A DNA stretch of 64,000 nucleotides, taken from Azophilus sp026709365 (GTDB lineage: Bacteria > Pseudomonadota > Gammaproteobacteria > Pseudomonadales > Azotimanducaceae). The notes beneath the pieces were generated by a model, which was not told where the DNA came from, searched no databases, and saw only the letters and a program-made list of their open reading frames with translations. This document shows, piece by piece, positions 23,684 to 31,426 of the stretch. Position numbers and translations under genes: made by a program. Position 1 is the first letter of the stretch, and every line of letters begins with the position of its first letter. The stretch lies in contig OZ241345.1 in NCBI GenBank assembly GCA_965200175.1, positions 1,798,001-1,862,000 on the forward strand, given 5' to 3'.

Positions 23684-25167
23684 GCCGATCGGCCATCGCC
23701 ACGGCAGCCGAACTGCCGCCGGTCCGACCACCGAGCATCCGCTGCTCAAGCGCACGGGTGCGCGTGGACGGCACCGAGCTCGATCTGCACTATCGGGTTA
23801 CCGGCTCCGGCCCGCCGCTGTTCGCGCTGCACCCCTCCCCGCTCGACTCCGCCTTCATGGCGCCGCTCATGGCCAGGTTGGCGAACCGGGCCACGGTCAT
23901 CGCGCCGGACACGCCGGGCTTCGGCGACTCGGACCCGCTGCCCGGCCCGATCGACGACTTAAGCCCCTGCGTACGCGCCATGACGGCGCTGCGCCAAGCC
24001 TTGGGGCTGGAGCAGGTGGGCGTCTATGGCTCCGCCACCGGGGCGCAGATCGCCGTCGAGTGGGCCAAGGCCGAACCCCAAGCGCTCAGCGGCATCATGC
24101 TCGACAATGCCGCCGCCTTTGATGACGCCGAACGGCAGCGGATACTTGCGGGCTACCTGCCGGACGTGACGCCCAGCCCCGACGGCGGCCATTTGGCGCG
24201 CGCCTGGCTGGCGGCGCACGACGGCACCCTGTTCTTTCCTTGGCAAGCGCCCGCAACGGAGAACCGCATCTCACCGGCGCTGGCGCCCGCGGCTGCCATG
24301 CAGGCCACCGCTCGGGGCTACTTGCGCGCCGGGCCCCGCTACGCTTCGATCTACCGCGCCGCCTTCCGCAACGAGCGAGTGGAGCGGCTGGCGCCGGTGG
24401 CGACACCCTTGGTGATACTGCGCTGGCAGGGCAGCATTCTGGCCCGCTGGACGGGACGCCTCGATACCCAATCCTGGGGCGCCAACGTGACCATGGCCCA
24501 TTGCGGGCCTTCGCTGGATGAGCGTTGGGCCTGCTTGGAACGCAACCTCGAACGCATCCTGCCGACGAGTTCGGTGCGGGCGGGAGACCTTTGCCTGGAA
24601 AGCGGGCGCTGGCGCCATGTGGACTCCAGTTTCGGACAGGTTCGCTACCGGCAACCCGAGGGCGCGCCGCCGACGCGGCTGCTGATCCCACAGCCCGGCG
24701 CAACCGGGGCGGCGCTGCCCGATGGCGCCAACCAGCCAGCCTCAGCGGTGGTCGATCTGCCGGGGCACGGGGGATCGGCGCTGCCGGAGGATCTCAGGCC
24801 CAGCCACTGCGTGGAAGCCGTGCGCCGCATCGCAGCCGCTCTGGATGGAGCGGCCCGGTCCGTCGCCGGCGTCGGGCTTTCGGATGCTTTGGCGCAAGCA
24901 GTGGCGGCCGTCGAACCCGCGCTAGACCAAGCCGCGGCCCAGCCCGCGGCATTCCAAGGCCAACCGCCGGACTTGACCCCGGAGCGCTCCGGCGCCCATC
25001 TGCTGCGCGCTTGGCACTGGCTGCGGGAGCCGTTTCTGGCGCGCGACGAGGCGCCGCCGGAACCGGTGCGCCTGACAAGAATGCTGATCGACCTAATCGA
25101 TGCCCAAGCCGCGCATCGGGCCCTGCGGGAAGCGCTCGACGCCCCGAACCGCACCGATCGCTCCTAG
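23680..25167 (+). CDS. Tandem alpha/beta-hydrolase-like protein lacking nucleophiles
   Basis: The GTG start overlaps the FAD oxidase stop by 4 nt, implying coupled translation. The 495-residue protein appears to have two alpha/beta-hydrolase-like halves. In the first, PDTPGFGDSDPL is followed by the elbow VGVYGSATGAQIAVEWA, where the nucleophile position is Ala119. In the second, VDLPGHGGSALPEDL (358-372) is followed by VAGVGLSDALAQA, where Gly399 would occupy that position. Neither half carries Ser, Asp or Cys there. It could be a binding protein or use a different mechanism. It ends 49 nt before the GntR gene on the same strand. Confidence 0.65.
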   Translation: MSRSAIATAAELPPVRPPSIRCSSARVRVDGTELDLHYRVTGSGPPLFALHPSPLDSAFMAPLMARLANRATVIAPDTPGFGDSDPLPGPIDDLSPCVRAMTALRQALGLEQVGVYGSATGAQIAVEWAKAEPQALSGIMLDNAAAFDDAERQRILAGYLPDVTPSPDGGHLARAWLAAHDGTLFFPWQAPATENRISPALAPAAAMQATARGYLRAGPRYASIYRAAFRNERVERLAPVATPLVILRWQGSILARWTGRLDTQSWGANVTMAHCGPSLDERWACLERNLERILPTSSVRAGDLCLESGRWRHVDSSFGQVRYRQPEGAPPTRLLIPQPGATGAALPDGANQPASAVVDLPGHGGSALPEDLRPSHCVEAVRRIAAALDGAARSVAGVGLSDALAQAVAAVEPALDQAAAQPAAFQGQPPDLTPERSGAHLLRAWHWLREPFLARDEAPPEPVRLTRMLIDLIDAQAAHRALREALDAPNRTDRS

Positions 25168-25216
25168 CCCGGTTGTTTCACCAACATGCCTGCCCAATCA
25201 AGGGAATAAGGGAATC

Positions 25217-26002
25217 ATGGAAGATCTGCAGCGGCTTTTCACTCCGATGGAGCTCGGCTCCCTGCGCGCGGACAGCCCGATCCCGCTGTACCACCAGCTC
25301 CACCAATTCCTCAAGCAGCGCATCCTCAGCGGCGAACTGGGCTTCGGCGCCAAACTGCCCGGCGAAGCGCAACTCGCGGAAGGCTTTGGCGTCTCCCGAG
25401 TGACCGCCAAACGCGCCATGGACCTGCTGGTGGCCAATGAGCTCATCGCCCGCAAGCGAGGCCGGGGCAGCCACGTGGTCTTCCAAGCCCCGGCCTCCGA
25501 CGTCGAGGCGCCGCTGGTCGGCATGCTCGAAAAGCTCGCGCAGATGTCCCGCAGCACCCGGGTGCGGGTGCTGCACATCGACCGGCGTTCGCCCCCGGCG
25601 AAGCTGGTCGAGGAACTCGACATCCCGGCGGACGAACCCGTGCATTACGTGGTGCGGGTGCGTTTCCGAGAGGACCAGACGCCCTTCGCCTACTACGAGA
25701 GCTGGACGCGCGGCATCGAGCGCGGCTACGACGCCCAAGCCATCGAAAGCCGGTTGCGGTTCGACATCATGGCCGAGAACGGCCATCAAATCGCCCGCAT
25801 CGAGCAGCACTTGAGCGCCGCCGCCGCAGCGCCGCCAGTTGCGGAGCAGCTGCGCCTAGTGCCGGGCGACCCCGTGCTGACCCTCGTGCGCTACTCCTTC
25901 AACACTCAAGGCGACTTGGTCGATCTGCTGCATTGCCAATACCACACCGGCCACTTCCACTACCGCATGAACCTCAGCGTGGAGGACTACACGGGACGGT
26001 AG
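25217..26002 (+). CDS. GntR-family transcriptional regulator (HutC type, UTRA domain)
   Basis: The ATG at 25217 with AAGGGAA upstream starts a 261-residue regulator; a longer frame begins inside the previous gene and is not needed. Residues about 20-88 form the winged helix-turn-helix (IPLYHQLHQFLKQRIL, PGEAQLAEGFGVSRVTAKRAMDLL, ARKRGRGSHVV). Residues about 105-255 form a UTRA ligand-binding domain (VHYVVRVRFREDQTPFAYYESW). HutC-type regulators are usually repressors released by a pathway metabolite. Location in the middle of the catabolic genes makes it the best candidate to bind the shared 18-bp sites, which is untested. Confidence 0.9.
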   Translation: MEDLQRLFTPMELGSLRADSPIPLYHQLHQFLKQRILSGELGFGAKLPGEAQLAEGFGVSRVTAKRAMDLLVANELIARKRGRGSHVVFQAPASDVEAPLVGMLEKLAQMSRSTRVRVLHIDRRSPPAKLVEELDIPADEPVHYVVRVRFREDQTPFAYYESWTRGIERGYDAQAIESRLRFDIMAENGHQIARIEQHLSAAAAAPPVAEQLRLVPGDPVLTLVRYSFNTQGDLVDLLHCQYHTGHFHYRMNLSVEDYTGR

Positions 26003-26207
26003 CCCCCCGGTGCAGCCGGCCCGCCCTGAATTGGGCCAAGGCGGGCAAGTCCAGCCAACAGCGGGGGTGCCGCCTCTCGCCTGTGCGCCTCAGCGCGCCC
26101 ATCTCCGCCAGCGCCGCAAGGTCCCTTGTGGCAGTGGGGGCGGTTGCGCCCGTTGCGCATGATAGTCCCTGCGGATCGCCCCGGCTTCGGCAATCTCCCC
26201 AATTTGA

Positions 26208-26933
26208 TCAGGCAACCCTGAACGCGATGCTTCCCAAGGCGCCGTAGTCCGCGCGGTAGCTGCCGGGCGCTGCCGGATGGATGCCGCCGATGGCGCCGGT
26301 GATGAGCAGCATGCCGTCGGCGATTCGCAGTCCGCGCAAGCGGGCTTCGCGAAGCATCCATTCGACGGCTGGGACGGGTCCGCCCAAGGCATCGGCGGCG
26401 GGCGCAGCGGCCACCGTCTGTCCGTCGCGGGTGAGCCGCACTTCGATTTCGGCATGGGACGCCAGCATCGGCAGCTGCGCGCCGACGATGTAGCGGTCTG
26501 CGGCGATGTTGCAGGCCAGCAGGTTGGCGCCATTGACGTCGTCCGCATCGACAAACGCCATGCGCGGCAACTCAATGACCGGCCCGGCCGACTGGGGTAC
26601 GCCCCGTTCATCGATCACGACGCCGATTTCGCACTCCAGCATGACGCCCGGTGCGCTGTCGAGCGAAACGCCCGGAGCCAGCCGACCCCGCTCGTAGAGG
26701 CTGCCGATCAGGGGATGGGTGACGCCGAACTGCGCCTGGGCCGCCGCAGCGGTCAAGCCCGCCTTGAGGCCGGCCACCGAGCCGCCCGACACGGCGGCGA
26801 CAACCGCCTTCTGGAGCGCATAGGCCTCGTCGATTCCCAGATTCGCAGGCATCCTGGGGAGCGTTCCGCCGTTGCGGATGGCCGCTGCCATGTCGCTGGC
26901 CAAGCCCTCCATATTGCTTAAGGAACTATCCAT
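26208..26933 (-). CDS. 2-keto-4-pentenoate hydratase / FAH-superfamily protein
   Basis: The 241-residue protein resembles MhpD/2-oxopent-4-dienoate hydratases: IDEAYALQKAVV near residue 34, then GLKAGLTAAAAQAQFGVTHPLIGSL, the metal-binding LECEIGVVIDE (about residue 99) and GMLLITGAIGGIHPAAPGSYRADYGALG near the end. The enzyme hydrates an unsaturated 2-oxo acid, a step in aromatic meta-cleavage and similar pathways. It is convergent with the GntR gene and 106 nt after the DUF35 gene on the same strand, so it may be part of that operon. Confidence 0.85.
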   Translation of the reverse strand: MDSSLSNMEGLASDMAAAIRNGGTLPRMPANLGIDEAYALQKAVVAAVSGGSVAGLKAGLTAAAAQAQFGVTHPLIGSLYERGRLAPGVSLDSAPGVMLECEIGVVIDERGVPQSAGPVIELPRMAFVDADDVNGANLLACNIAADRYIVGAQLPMLASHAEIEVRLTRDGQTVAAAPAADALGGPVPAVEWMLREARLRGLRIADGMLLITGAIGGIHPAAPGSYRADYGALGSIAFRVA

Positions 26934-27039
26934 TCAAGTGCCTGCTCAAGTCACCGGCAATCTCCATGAAGCGGGCTTGGGTCAGTTGTTCGGTGCGGTC
27001 CATCGGGTAACGGTGCTCCTGTGTGGATGGATGTTGAAT

Positions 27040-27450
27040 TCAGGCCGCAGGCTCGAACTGCGGCACCGCGACGCCTTGGGCGCGAATCTCGAAGGTGACT
27101 CGAACCGGTTGGCCGATGGCGACGCTGGCCGGATCGCAGCCAACGATGTTGCTCATCAGGGTCGGCCCCTCCGCCAGTTCGACCAGCGCCACCACATAGG
27201 GCGCATCGGGTTCGAAGGCGGCGCTGACGGCGCGGCGAATGACGGTGAAGGTCCGCACCGTGCCCCGGCCGCAGGCTTCGGTCCAATCGAGCCTCCGACT
27301 GCCGCAGGCGGCGCACAGCAGGCGCGGGTAGAACTGCAGCTGGCCGCAATCGCCGCAGCGCTGCAGCAGCAGGCGCCCTTGGGCGCAGGCATCCCAGAAC
27401 GGTTGGGTGCTGGGGTTGACCGGCGGCAGGGGCTTGGCGTTGACGCTCAT
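27040..27450 (-). CDS. DUF35 zinc-ribbon/OB-fold acyl-CoA-associated protein
   Basis: The 136-residue protein has a helical N-terminus (STQPFWDACAQGRLLLQRC), a zinc ribbon with Cys32, Cys35, Cys46 and Cys49 (CGDCGQLQFYPRLLCAACG) and an OB-fold (GTVRTFTVIRRAVSAAFE, PYVVALVELAEGP). DUF35 proteins pair with thiolase-like enzymes, supplying part of the CoA site. The start overlaps the stop of the thiolase-like gene by 4 nt, in line with a stoichiometric complex. The pair resembles Ltp2 with the DUF35 part of ChsH2 in steroid side-chain degradation. Confidence 0.9.
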   Translation of the reverse strand: MSVNAKPLPPVNPSTQPFWDACAQGRLLLQRCGDCGQLQFYPRLLCAACGSRRLDWTEACGRGTVRTFTVIRRAVSAAFEPDAPYVVALVELAEGPTLMSNIVGCDPASVAIGQPVRVTFEIRAQGVAVPQFEPAA

Positions 27451-28622
27451 CGGTCCCGCCCCAGTATCGCGGTGCAATGGCTCGACAGGATACCGCCCTG
27501 GGCGTGGATCAGGGCCGTTTCCGCATTCGCCACCTGGCGTTCGCCCGCCTCGCCGCGCAACTGGCGCACCGCTTCGGTGAGCGCGAACATCGCGCCCGGG
27601 TTGCCCGGGTGGGCATGCGAGAGCAGGCCGCCGTGGGTGTTCATCGGCAGGCTGCCGCCGAGGCTGGTGTGACCCTCGGCGACGAAAGCGCCCGCCTCCC
27701 CTCGCCCGCAAAAGCCCAAGTCCTCCAGCTCGATGAGCGCCACTGGCGTAAAGCAATCATAGAGCTCAACAAAATCAATATCTTGTGGGGCTAGTCCGGC
27801 CATAGTGTAGGCCCGCTCCCCGGCTTGGCGAGCATGGGAGGAGGTCAGATCCGCCGCTTGGCTGATGTGTTCGTGGCCATGCCCCTCGCCCGCGCCCAGC
27901 AGGTAAACCGGTGGCTGGGGCCGGTCGTCCGCCTCCTCGGCGCGGACCAGCACCGCTGCGGCGCCGCCATCGGAGACCAGGGAGCAGTCGAGCAGGCGCA
28001 AGGGGTCGGCGATCATGCGGCTGGCCAGCACGTCCTCCACCGTCAAGGGGGCGCGCATCTGGGCGCCGGGGTGTAGCGCCGCATGGGCCCGGGCGGTGAC
28101 CGCCACGGCGGCCATCTGCTCTGCCGTGGCGCCGTACTTGTGCAGGTAGGCGTTGGCGATCAGGGCATAGTAGCCGGGCACCGTCGCACCGTAGGGCGTC
28201 TCGAATTGGGGATGGCCGGAGGAGGACTGCATCACCATCGCCTGCTCCCGCGTCAGCCCCGTGCGCAAGCTGTCCGCCATGCTGATCAGCACTCGATCGC
28301 AAACCCCGTGCATGATCGCCAAGGCGGCCTGGTAGAGCACGGCGAAGGTGGTGCCGCCGCCGGCGCCGGCGCTGACGCAGTAGCTGGGAAATATCCGCAG
28401 ATGCTCCGCCATCGCCTCGGCGTGGTACATGTGCGGCTCGGCCATGCTGTTGCAGGTGACTAGGCCGTCGATGTCGTTCTTGGTGAGCCCGGCATCGTCG
28501 AGCGCCCGCTGGGCGGCGTCGATGCACAGGCCCGTGGCGCCGAGGCCGGGCACCTTGCCCACTTCGGTGTCGCCAACGCCGACGATGGCGACTTGGCCGC
28601 GCAGTGAACGATCTTCAGCCAT
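27447..28622 (-). CDS. Thiolase-like protein (SCP2/Ltp type) lacking the nucleophilic Cys
   Basis: The ATG at 28622 gives 391 residues starting MAEDRSLRGQVAIVGVGDTEVGK, the usual SCP2-thiolase N-terminus; the longer open frame overlaps the upstream gene. At the place where thiolases have GACSGG or similar, this protein reads SAGAGGGTTFAVL, so the catalytic Cys is missing. The C-terminal NTHGGLLSHAHPGNPGAM block is kept. Thiolase-like proteins of this type in complex with DUF35 perform retro-aldol cleavage (Ltp2). I infer an aldolase or CoA-binding role, not acetyl transfer. Confidence 0.85.
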   Translation of the reverse strand: MAEDRSLRGQVAIVGVGDTEVGKVPGLGATGLCIDAAQRALDDAGLTKNDIDGLVTCNSMAEPHMYHAEAMAEHLRIFPSYCVSAGAGGGTTFAVLYQAALAIMHGVCDRVLISMADSLRTGLTREQAMVMQSSSGHPQFETPYGATVPGYYALIANAYLHKYGATAEQMAAVAVTARAHAALHPGAQMRAPLTVEDVLASRMIADPLRLLDCSLVSDGGAAAVLVRAEEADDRPQPPVYLLGAGEGHGHEHISQAADLTSSHARQAGERAYTMAGLAPQDIDFVELYDCFTPVALIELEDLGFCGRGEAGAFVAEGHTSLGGSLPMNTHGGLLSHAHPGNPGAMFALTEAVRQLRGEAGERQVANAETALIHAQGGILSSHCTAILGRDR

Positions 28623-29031
28623 GCAGGCGAACCAAGGCGCGCCCCGGCGTGATGACGTCGCCGGCTTCGTTGCGGATGAAGAGCGACAAGGACGCCTCGC
28701 CGGTGGCGACATCGACCGTCTCCACGGTCCCTCCCGCGGTCAGGGTCTCGCCGATGTAGGCGACCCCCCGATTGGCGTACTCCAAGTTCACCAAGGCGCC
28801 ACCGTCCCCCAGCCAAGCCTCCACGCACTGGCCGAGCCAATCGCCCATCAAGGGGCCGGCGATGACCAGGCCCGGATAGCCCTCCACATCGGTGGCGTAG
28901 GGCAGGTCGTAGTGGATGCGGTGGGCATTCCAGAGCGCTGCGTTGTAGAAAAACAGCTGCACGTTGTCCGGCCTGTGGGCCTGCGCCGGCAGTTCATCGC
29001 CCGGCCTCAGCCTGTCCAAGCTAGGAAACAT
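28615..29031 (-). CDS. MaoC-like hot-dog acyl-CoA hydratase subunit
   Basis: The ATG at 29031 has GGGGAG 8 nt upstream. The 138-residue protein contains DELPAQAHRPDNVQLFFYNAALWNAHRIHYD (split here by the hot-dog helix), then GYPGLVIAGPLMGDWLGQ and GRALVRLHG at the end, typical of the catalytic half of split MaoC-type hydratases; the Asn-His-Tyr region NAHRIHYD carries the likely catalytic His. It would hydrate an enoyl-CoA with the FAS1-like half encoded 178 nt upstream. The stop overlaps the thiolase-like start by 8 nt. Confidence 0.85.
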   Translation of the reverse strand: MFPSLDRLRPGDELPAQAHRPDNVQLFFYNAALWNAHRIHYDLPYATDVEGYPGLVIAGPLMGDWLGQCVEAWLGDGGALVNLEYANRGVAYIGETLTAGGTVETVDVATGEASLSLFIRNEAGDVITPGRALVRLHG

Positions 29032-29054
29032 CTCGGAAACTCCCCGCATCTAGA

Positions 29055-29142
29055 AATCCCTCCCCACCGAAAAATCCCTCCCCACCAAGGAATCCCTCCT
29101 CACCAAGGAATCCCTCCCCACCAAGGAATCCCTCCCCAACAG
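29055..29142. repeat. 18-bp tandem repeat (about 4.9 copies)
   Basis: The unit AATCCCTCCCCACCAAGG is repeated from 29055 in 18-bp register (29055-29072, 29073-29090, 29091-29108, 29109-29126, 29127 onward) with few substitutions. It lies in the 178-bp gap between the two hydratase genes of an otherwise tight operon, just before palindrome copy B. Copies lie back to back without spacers, so it is not a CRISPR array. Confidence 0.9.
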
Positions 29143-29150
29143 ACCCGCAC

Positions 29151-29173
29151 GGAGTTTCGCGCAGCGAAACTCC
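29151..29173. repeat. Intergenic palindrome, copy B of the GGAGTTTCGC family
   Basis: One perfect palindrome GGAGTTTCGC, loop GCA, GCGAAACTCC. The second module (CCTCTCGCCC) is missing here. It lies within the acyl-CoA operon, upstream of the MaoC-like gene. Confidence 0.85.
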
Positions 29174-29208
29174 AACCGCACCCGCAACGCGAGTGCGCGG
29201 ACACAGGC

Positions 29209-29661
29209 TCATCGCAGGATCCTCGTCGTCTTTTCGGTGATCACGGGGCTGCCGTTCGGACGGCGCACCTCGAGCACCACTTCGTAGAAGATCAGCGGCC
29301 CGGAGCGGCCCTCCTTTTCGTAAATGTCGGTCAGGGCGCGCTCGCCGACCAGCACGTCACCGGGGCGGATGCGGTCGTGATAGGTGATGTTCAGGCCGCC
29401 CGCCATGGCCTTCTCCAAGGGGAACTTGGGCAGCAGGGCATCAACGGAGACGCCGTCCGGGGTCAGTTCCCCAAGTTCCACCACGTCCCAAAAGAGCGCC
29501 ACATGGTAGAGGGGCGGGGCTTCGTCGCCATCAAGGTACTTGCGCTGGCGCTGATTGGTGGCGATGGCGTACTTGCGGATGTCGCGGCGCGTGACCACCT
29601 CGGTCCTGGGCGGCGCGATCCTGCCGATGTTGGCCTTAAGCTCCGGGGTGAGCACGCCCAC
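29209..29661 (-). CDS. FAS1-like (MaoC N-terminal type) dehydratase subunit
   Basis: The 150-residue protein resembles the non-catalytic half of two-part MaoC hydratases: VVTRRDIRKYAIATNQRQRKYLDG, then a middle APPLYHVALFWDV, and NITYHDRIRPGDVLVGERALTDIYEKEGR, which is split by the usual hot-dog turn. It probably pairs with the downstream MaoC-like protein to form an active hetero-complex that hydrates an enoyl-CoA made by the ligase and a dehydrogenase. It starts 4 nt after the ligase stop, so it is in the same transcript. Confidence 0.82.
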   Translation of the reverse strand: MGVLTPELKANIGRIAPPRTEVVTRRDIRKYAIATNQRQRKYLDGDEAPPLYHVALFWDVVELGELTPDGVSVDALLPKFPLEKAMAGGLNITYHDRIRPGDVLVGERALTDIYEKEGRSGPLIFYEVVLEVRRPNGSPVITEKTTRILR

Positions 29662-29665
29662 GGGA

Positions 29666-31213
29666 TCAGACCTTGCGGCCCCGCGCCTGCCAATGCGGGT
29701 CGCGCAGGTCGCGCTTGAGAATCTTGCCGGTGGGGGCCTTGGGCAGGCTGTCCACGAAGTCCACGCTGCGCGGTTTCTGGTAGGAGGCGAGATGGGCGCG
29801 GGCAGTGTCGATGATCTCCTGCTCGGTGGCCGCCTCGCCGGGCTTCATCACCACCACCGCCTTGACGGCCTCACCCCATTCGTCATCGGGCACGCCGATC
29901 ACCGCCGCCTCCAGCACGCCCGGATGCCGGTGAATGGCGGCTTCCACTTGGGTGGAGTAGATGTTCTCGCCACCGGAAATGATCATGTCCTTGGCCCGAT
30001 CGACGATGAAGATGTAGCTGTCCTCGTCCCAAGTGGCCACATCGCCAGTCCACATCCAGCCATCGCGCAAGGTCTCGGCAGTCAAGTCGGGCCGGCGCCA
30101 ATAGCCCAGCATGTTGGCCTCGGACTGAATCACGATCTCGCCCGGCGTGCGGCCATCCTTGGGCACGTCCCGGCCTGCGTCATCGACTAGGCGGGCGCGG
30201 GTGACGAAGCCCTCCCGTCCGCACGAGTTGAGCCGTTCCGGACGGTCGCCCGACACCGCTGCGGCATGGTCCTCCTGGGAGAGGAAGGTCATGGTCATGC
30301 CCTCGGTCTGTCCGTAGCCCTGAATCAGGGTGCAGGGGAAGGCGTCCAGGGCGGCCTTGACCACCGTTTCCGGCATGGGCCCGCCACCGTATTGGATATT
30401 GCGCAGGCTCGACAGGTCGTAGCGGTCGAAACCGTCCACGGCCATCATCCAATTGAGCATGGTGGTGATGCCCAGGAACGCCGAAACCCGCTCAGCCTGA
30501 ATGATCTCCAGGGCTTCGGCGGCGTCGAAGTTCATCAGCACCACGGGGCAGCCGTGCGCCATGTAGTTCATGGCCAAGGCGACGGGAATGTGGAACATCT
30601 GGCCGGTGAGCATGTACACGTCGCTCGGCACCACGCGCTCGGCGACCGTTTGGTTGAGCATGCCCGTGTGGAGCGTGCGATGGGAGTGCAGCGCCCCCTT
30701 GGACAAGCCCGTGGTGCCGCCGGTGTAAAGGATGAGCACTGGGTCGTCGCCGCCGGCCAATGCCTTGGGGCTGCCGTCCCCCGCGTTGGCCTTGAGCCGT
30801 TCAAAAGACCCGTCACTGCCGGGGCCGTATTGCAGCCAATGGGGAATATCGACTTGGCCCTCAAGGGCTTGGCGCTCGGCCTCGAAATCCACGGAGGCGA
30901 TCAAAGCCGACGGCTCGCCGTCCTCGAGAATGCGCTGAAGCTCTGGCACGCCCAGCCGCCAGTTCAAGGGTTGGGCAATCAACCCGGCCCGGGCACAGGC
31001 GTAATAGACCTCAAAGTACTCGATCCCGTTGCGGGCCAGCACGGCCACACGGTCGCCCTTGGCCAGACCCAAGCCGAGCAGGCCGTTCGCCAGCCGCCGC
31101 ACCGCCCGCTCCAGTTCACCGAACGAAATCCGCCGGCTGGCCGGAAGGTCCACCAAGGCCGGACGGCTGGCGTCAAGGCAGGCCCACTTAGCGGGAATGT
31201 CGCCGATGTTCAT
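29666..31213 (-). CDS. Acyl-CoA synthetase (AMP-forming)
   Basis: The 515-residue adenylate-forming enzyme shows ILYTGGTTGLSKGALHSH (161-178), the YGQTEGMT motif, YIFIVDRAKDMIISGGENIY near residue 405 and the C-terminal PTGKILKRDLR with the catalytic Lys497. It activates a carboxylic acid as acyl-AMP and then acyl-CoA. As the first gene of the minus-strand set ligase, two hydratase halves, thiolase-like protein and DUF35 protein, it probably provides the CoA ester for that route. Its exact acid is unknown. Confidence 0.93.
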   Translation of the reverse strand: MNIGDIPAKWACLDASRPALVDLPASRRISFGELERAVRRLANGLLGLGLAKGDRVAVLARNGIEYFEVYYACARAGLIAQPLNWRLGVPELQRILEDGEPSALIASVDFEAERQALEGQVDIPHWLQYGPGSDGSFERLKANAGDGSPKALAGGDDPVLILYTGGTTGLSKGALHSHRTLHTGMLNQTVAERVVPSDVYMLTGQMFHIPVALAMNYMAHGCPVVLMNFDAAEALEIIQAERVSAFLGITTMLNWMMAVDGFDRYDLSSLRNIQYGGGPMPETVVKAALDAFPCTLIQGYGQTEGMTMTFLSQEDHAAAVSGDRPERLNSCGREGFVTRARLVDDAGRDVPKDGRTPGEIVIQSEANMLGYWRRPDLTAETLRDGWMWTGDVATWDEDSYIFIVDRAKDMIISGGENIYSTQVEAAIHRHPGVLEAAVIGVPDDEWGEAVKAVVVMKPGEAATEQEIIDTARAHLASYQKPRSVDFVDSLPKAPTGKILKRDLRDPHWQARGRKV

Positions 31214-31426
31214 GGTTGACTGGGGGCAACCCGTTTAGGCGCATCCGATCGAGAGCCGACGCGTCGCGGCCGTCCGAGGCAGGGCTTGCTCCAAGTAAAC
31301 CGGCCTGGTTCGACGGCGGCCGGCCCGCACGAGCGCAAACCCGGCGCCAACCGAAGGTTCACACGGCCTTCCGCCCTCAAAATCCCCAGCGCCAATGCCA
31401 ACGGACACCTATGGTTCGAAGGCTCC

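Noticed and set aside
29055..29142. Possible CRISPR array
   Set aside because: Units of 18 bp lie back to back without spacers and no cas genes are present.
29021..29212. Small frame encoding a repeated GEGFLG peptide
   Set aside because: This is the translation of the 18-bp minisatellite and a palindrome; no family or ribosome-binding site supports it.
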